DNA from: Porphyromonadaceae bacterium | GTDB taxonomy: Bacteria > Bacteroidota > Bacteroidia > Bacteroidales > UBA12481 | Assembly: GCA_007280905.1 (NCBI GenBank) | Contig: QYQM01000123.1 | Coordinates: forward strand, 1-33,430 | Direction of reading: 5' to 3' | Length of the DNA stretch: 33,430 bases | Shown here: positions 33,396 through 33,430 of the stretch, in pieces | Layout: the number at the start of each line of letters is the position of its first letter | Position numbering within the stretch: the stretch's first letter is position 1 | The notes under the pieces: generated by a model | The model's database searches: none | What the model saw: the letters and a program-made list of their open reading frames with translations, nothing else | What the model was told of the DNA's origin: nothing | Translations under genes and position numbers: made by a program

Positions 33396-33430
33396 TCCTT
33401 CGCAATCAGGAGTTGGGATCTGTTAGGATA

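Overview
The window reads as a chromosomal stretch of a Bacteroidota bacterium, probably class Bacteroidia. The signs are a SusC/SusD pair with a SusE-like lipoprotein, a type IX secretion (T9SS) C-terminal domain on an amylase, promoter elements of the TAnnTTTG type, A/T-rich start regions, a fused single-chain PurL, and a lipoprotein with the typical short Bacteroidota lipobox. No rRNA, tRNA, CRISPR array, plasmid or phage genes were seen.

Left part (1-15230): an alpha-glucan (starch/maltodextrin) utilisation locus. On the minus strand lie susC, a susD-like gene, a susE-like lipoprotein gene, a strong hairpin terminator, and then a secreted GH13 amylase with a T9SS tail. Divergently on the plus strand lie a LacI-type regulator, an MFS sugar transporter, beta-phosphoglucomutase and a GH65 maltose phosphorylase. 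Together they describe capture and cleavage of starch outside the cell, TonB-dependent import, carriage of maltose across the inner membrane, and phosphorolysis to glucose and beta-glucose-1-phosphate, which becomes glucose-6-phosphate. CG-centred palindromic sites in the susC/lacI gap and ahead of the transporter are good candidates for the operators of the LacI-type protein. Two more GH13 enzymes, one a lipoprotein and one with a signal peptide, sit apart at 21811-24737 and probably serve the same pathway.

Middle part (15247-21704): a cell-envelope block. It has a secreted retropepsin-like/PDZ protein, a helical lipoprotein behind a good promoter, two tandem L,D-transpeptidase-fold proteins, a membrane-anchored protein of unknown function, and a convergent GMC-type FAD oxidoreductase.

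Right part (24757-33430): purine and general metabolism plus a mobile element. A PurF-like protein reduced to its two ends, full-length PurL, an aldehyde dehydrogenase, a Gfo/Idh/MocA-type protein that has lost its nucleotide-binding motif and at least two other blocks, a PIN-like/AT-hook protein, and the 3' part of a group II intron with its reverse transcriptase, running off the right edge.

The most unusual features are: (1) the SusD-like protein carries about 190 extra residues, consisting of two SusE/SusF-type modules closely similar to those of the neighbouring SusE-like protein; (2) two different genes show apparent in-frame internal deletions; (3) the candidate LacI operator set. Family assignments come from reading the protein sequences; no database search was possible, so novelty claims are guarded.
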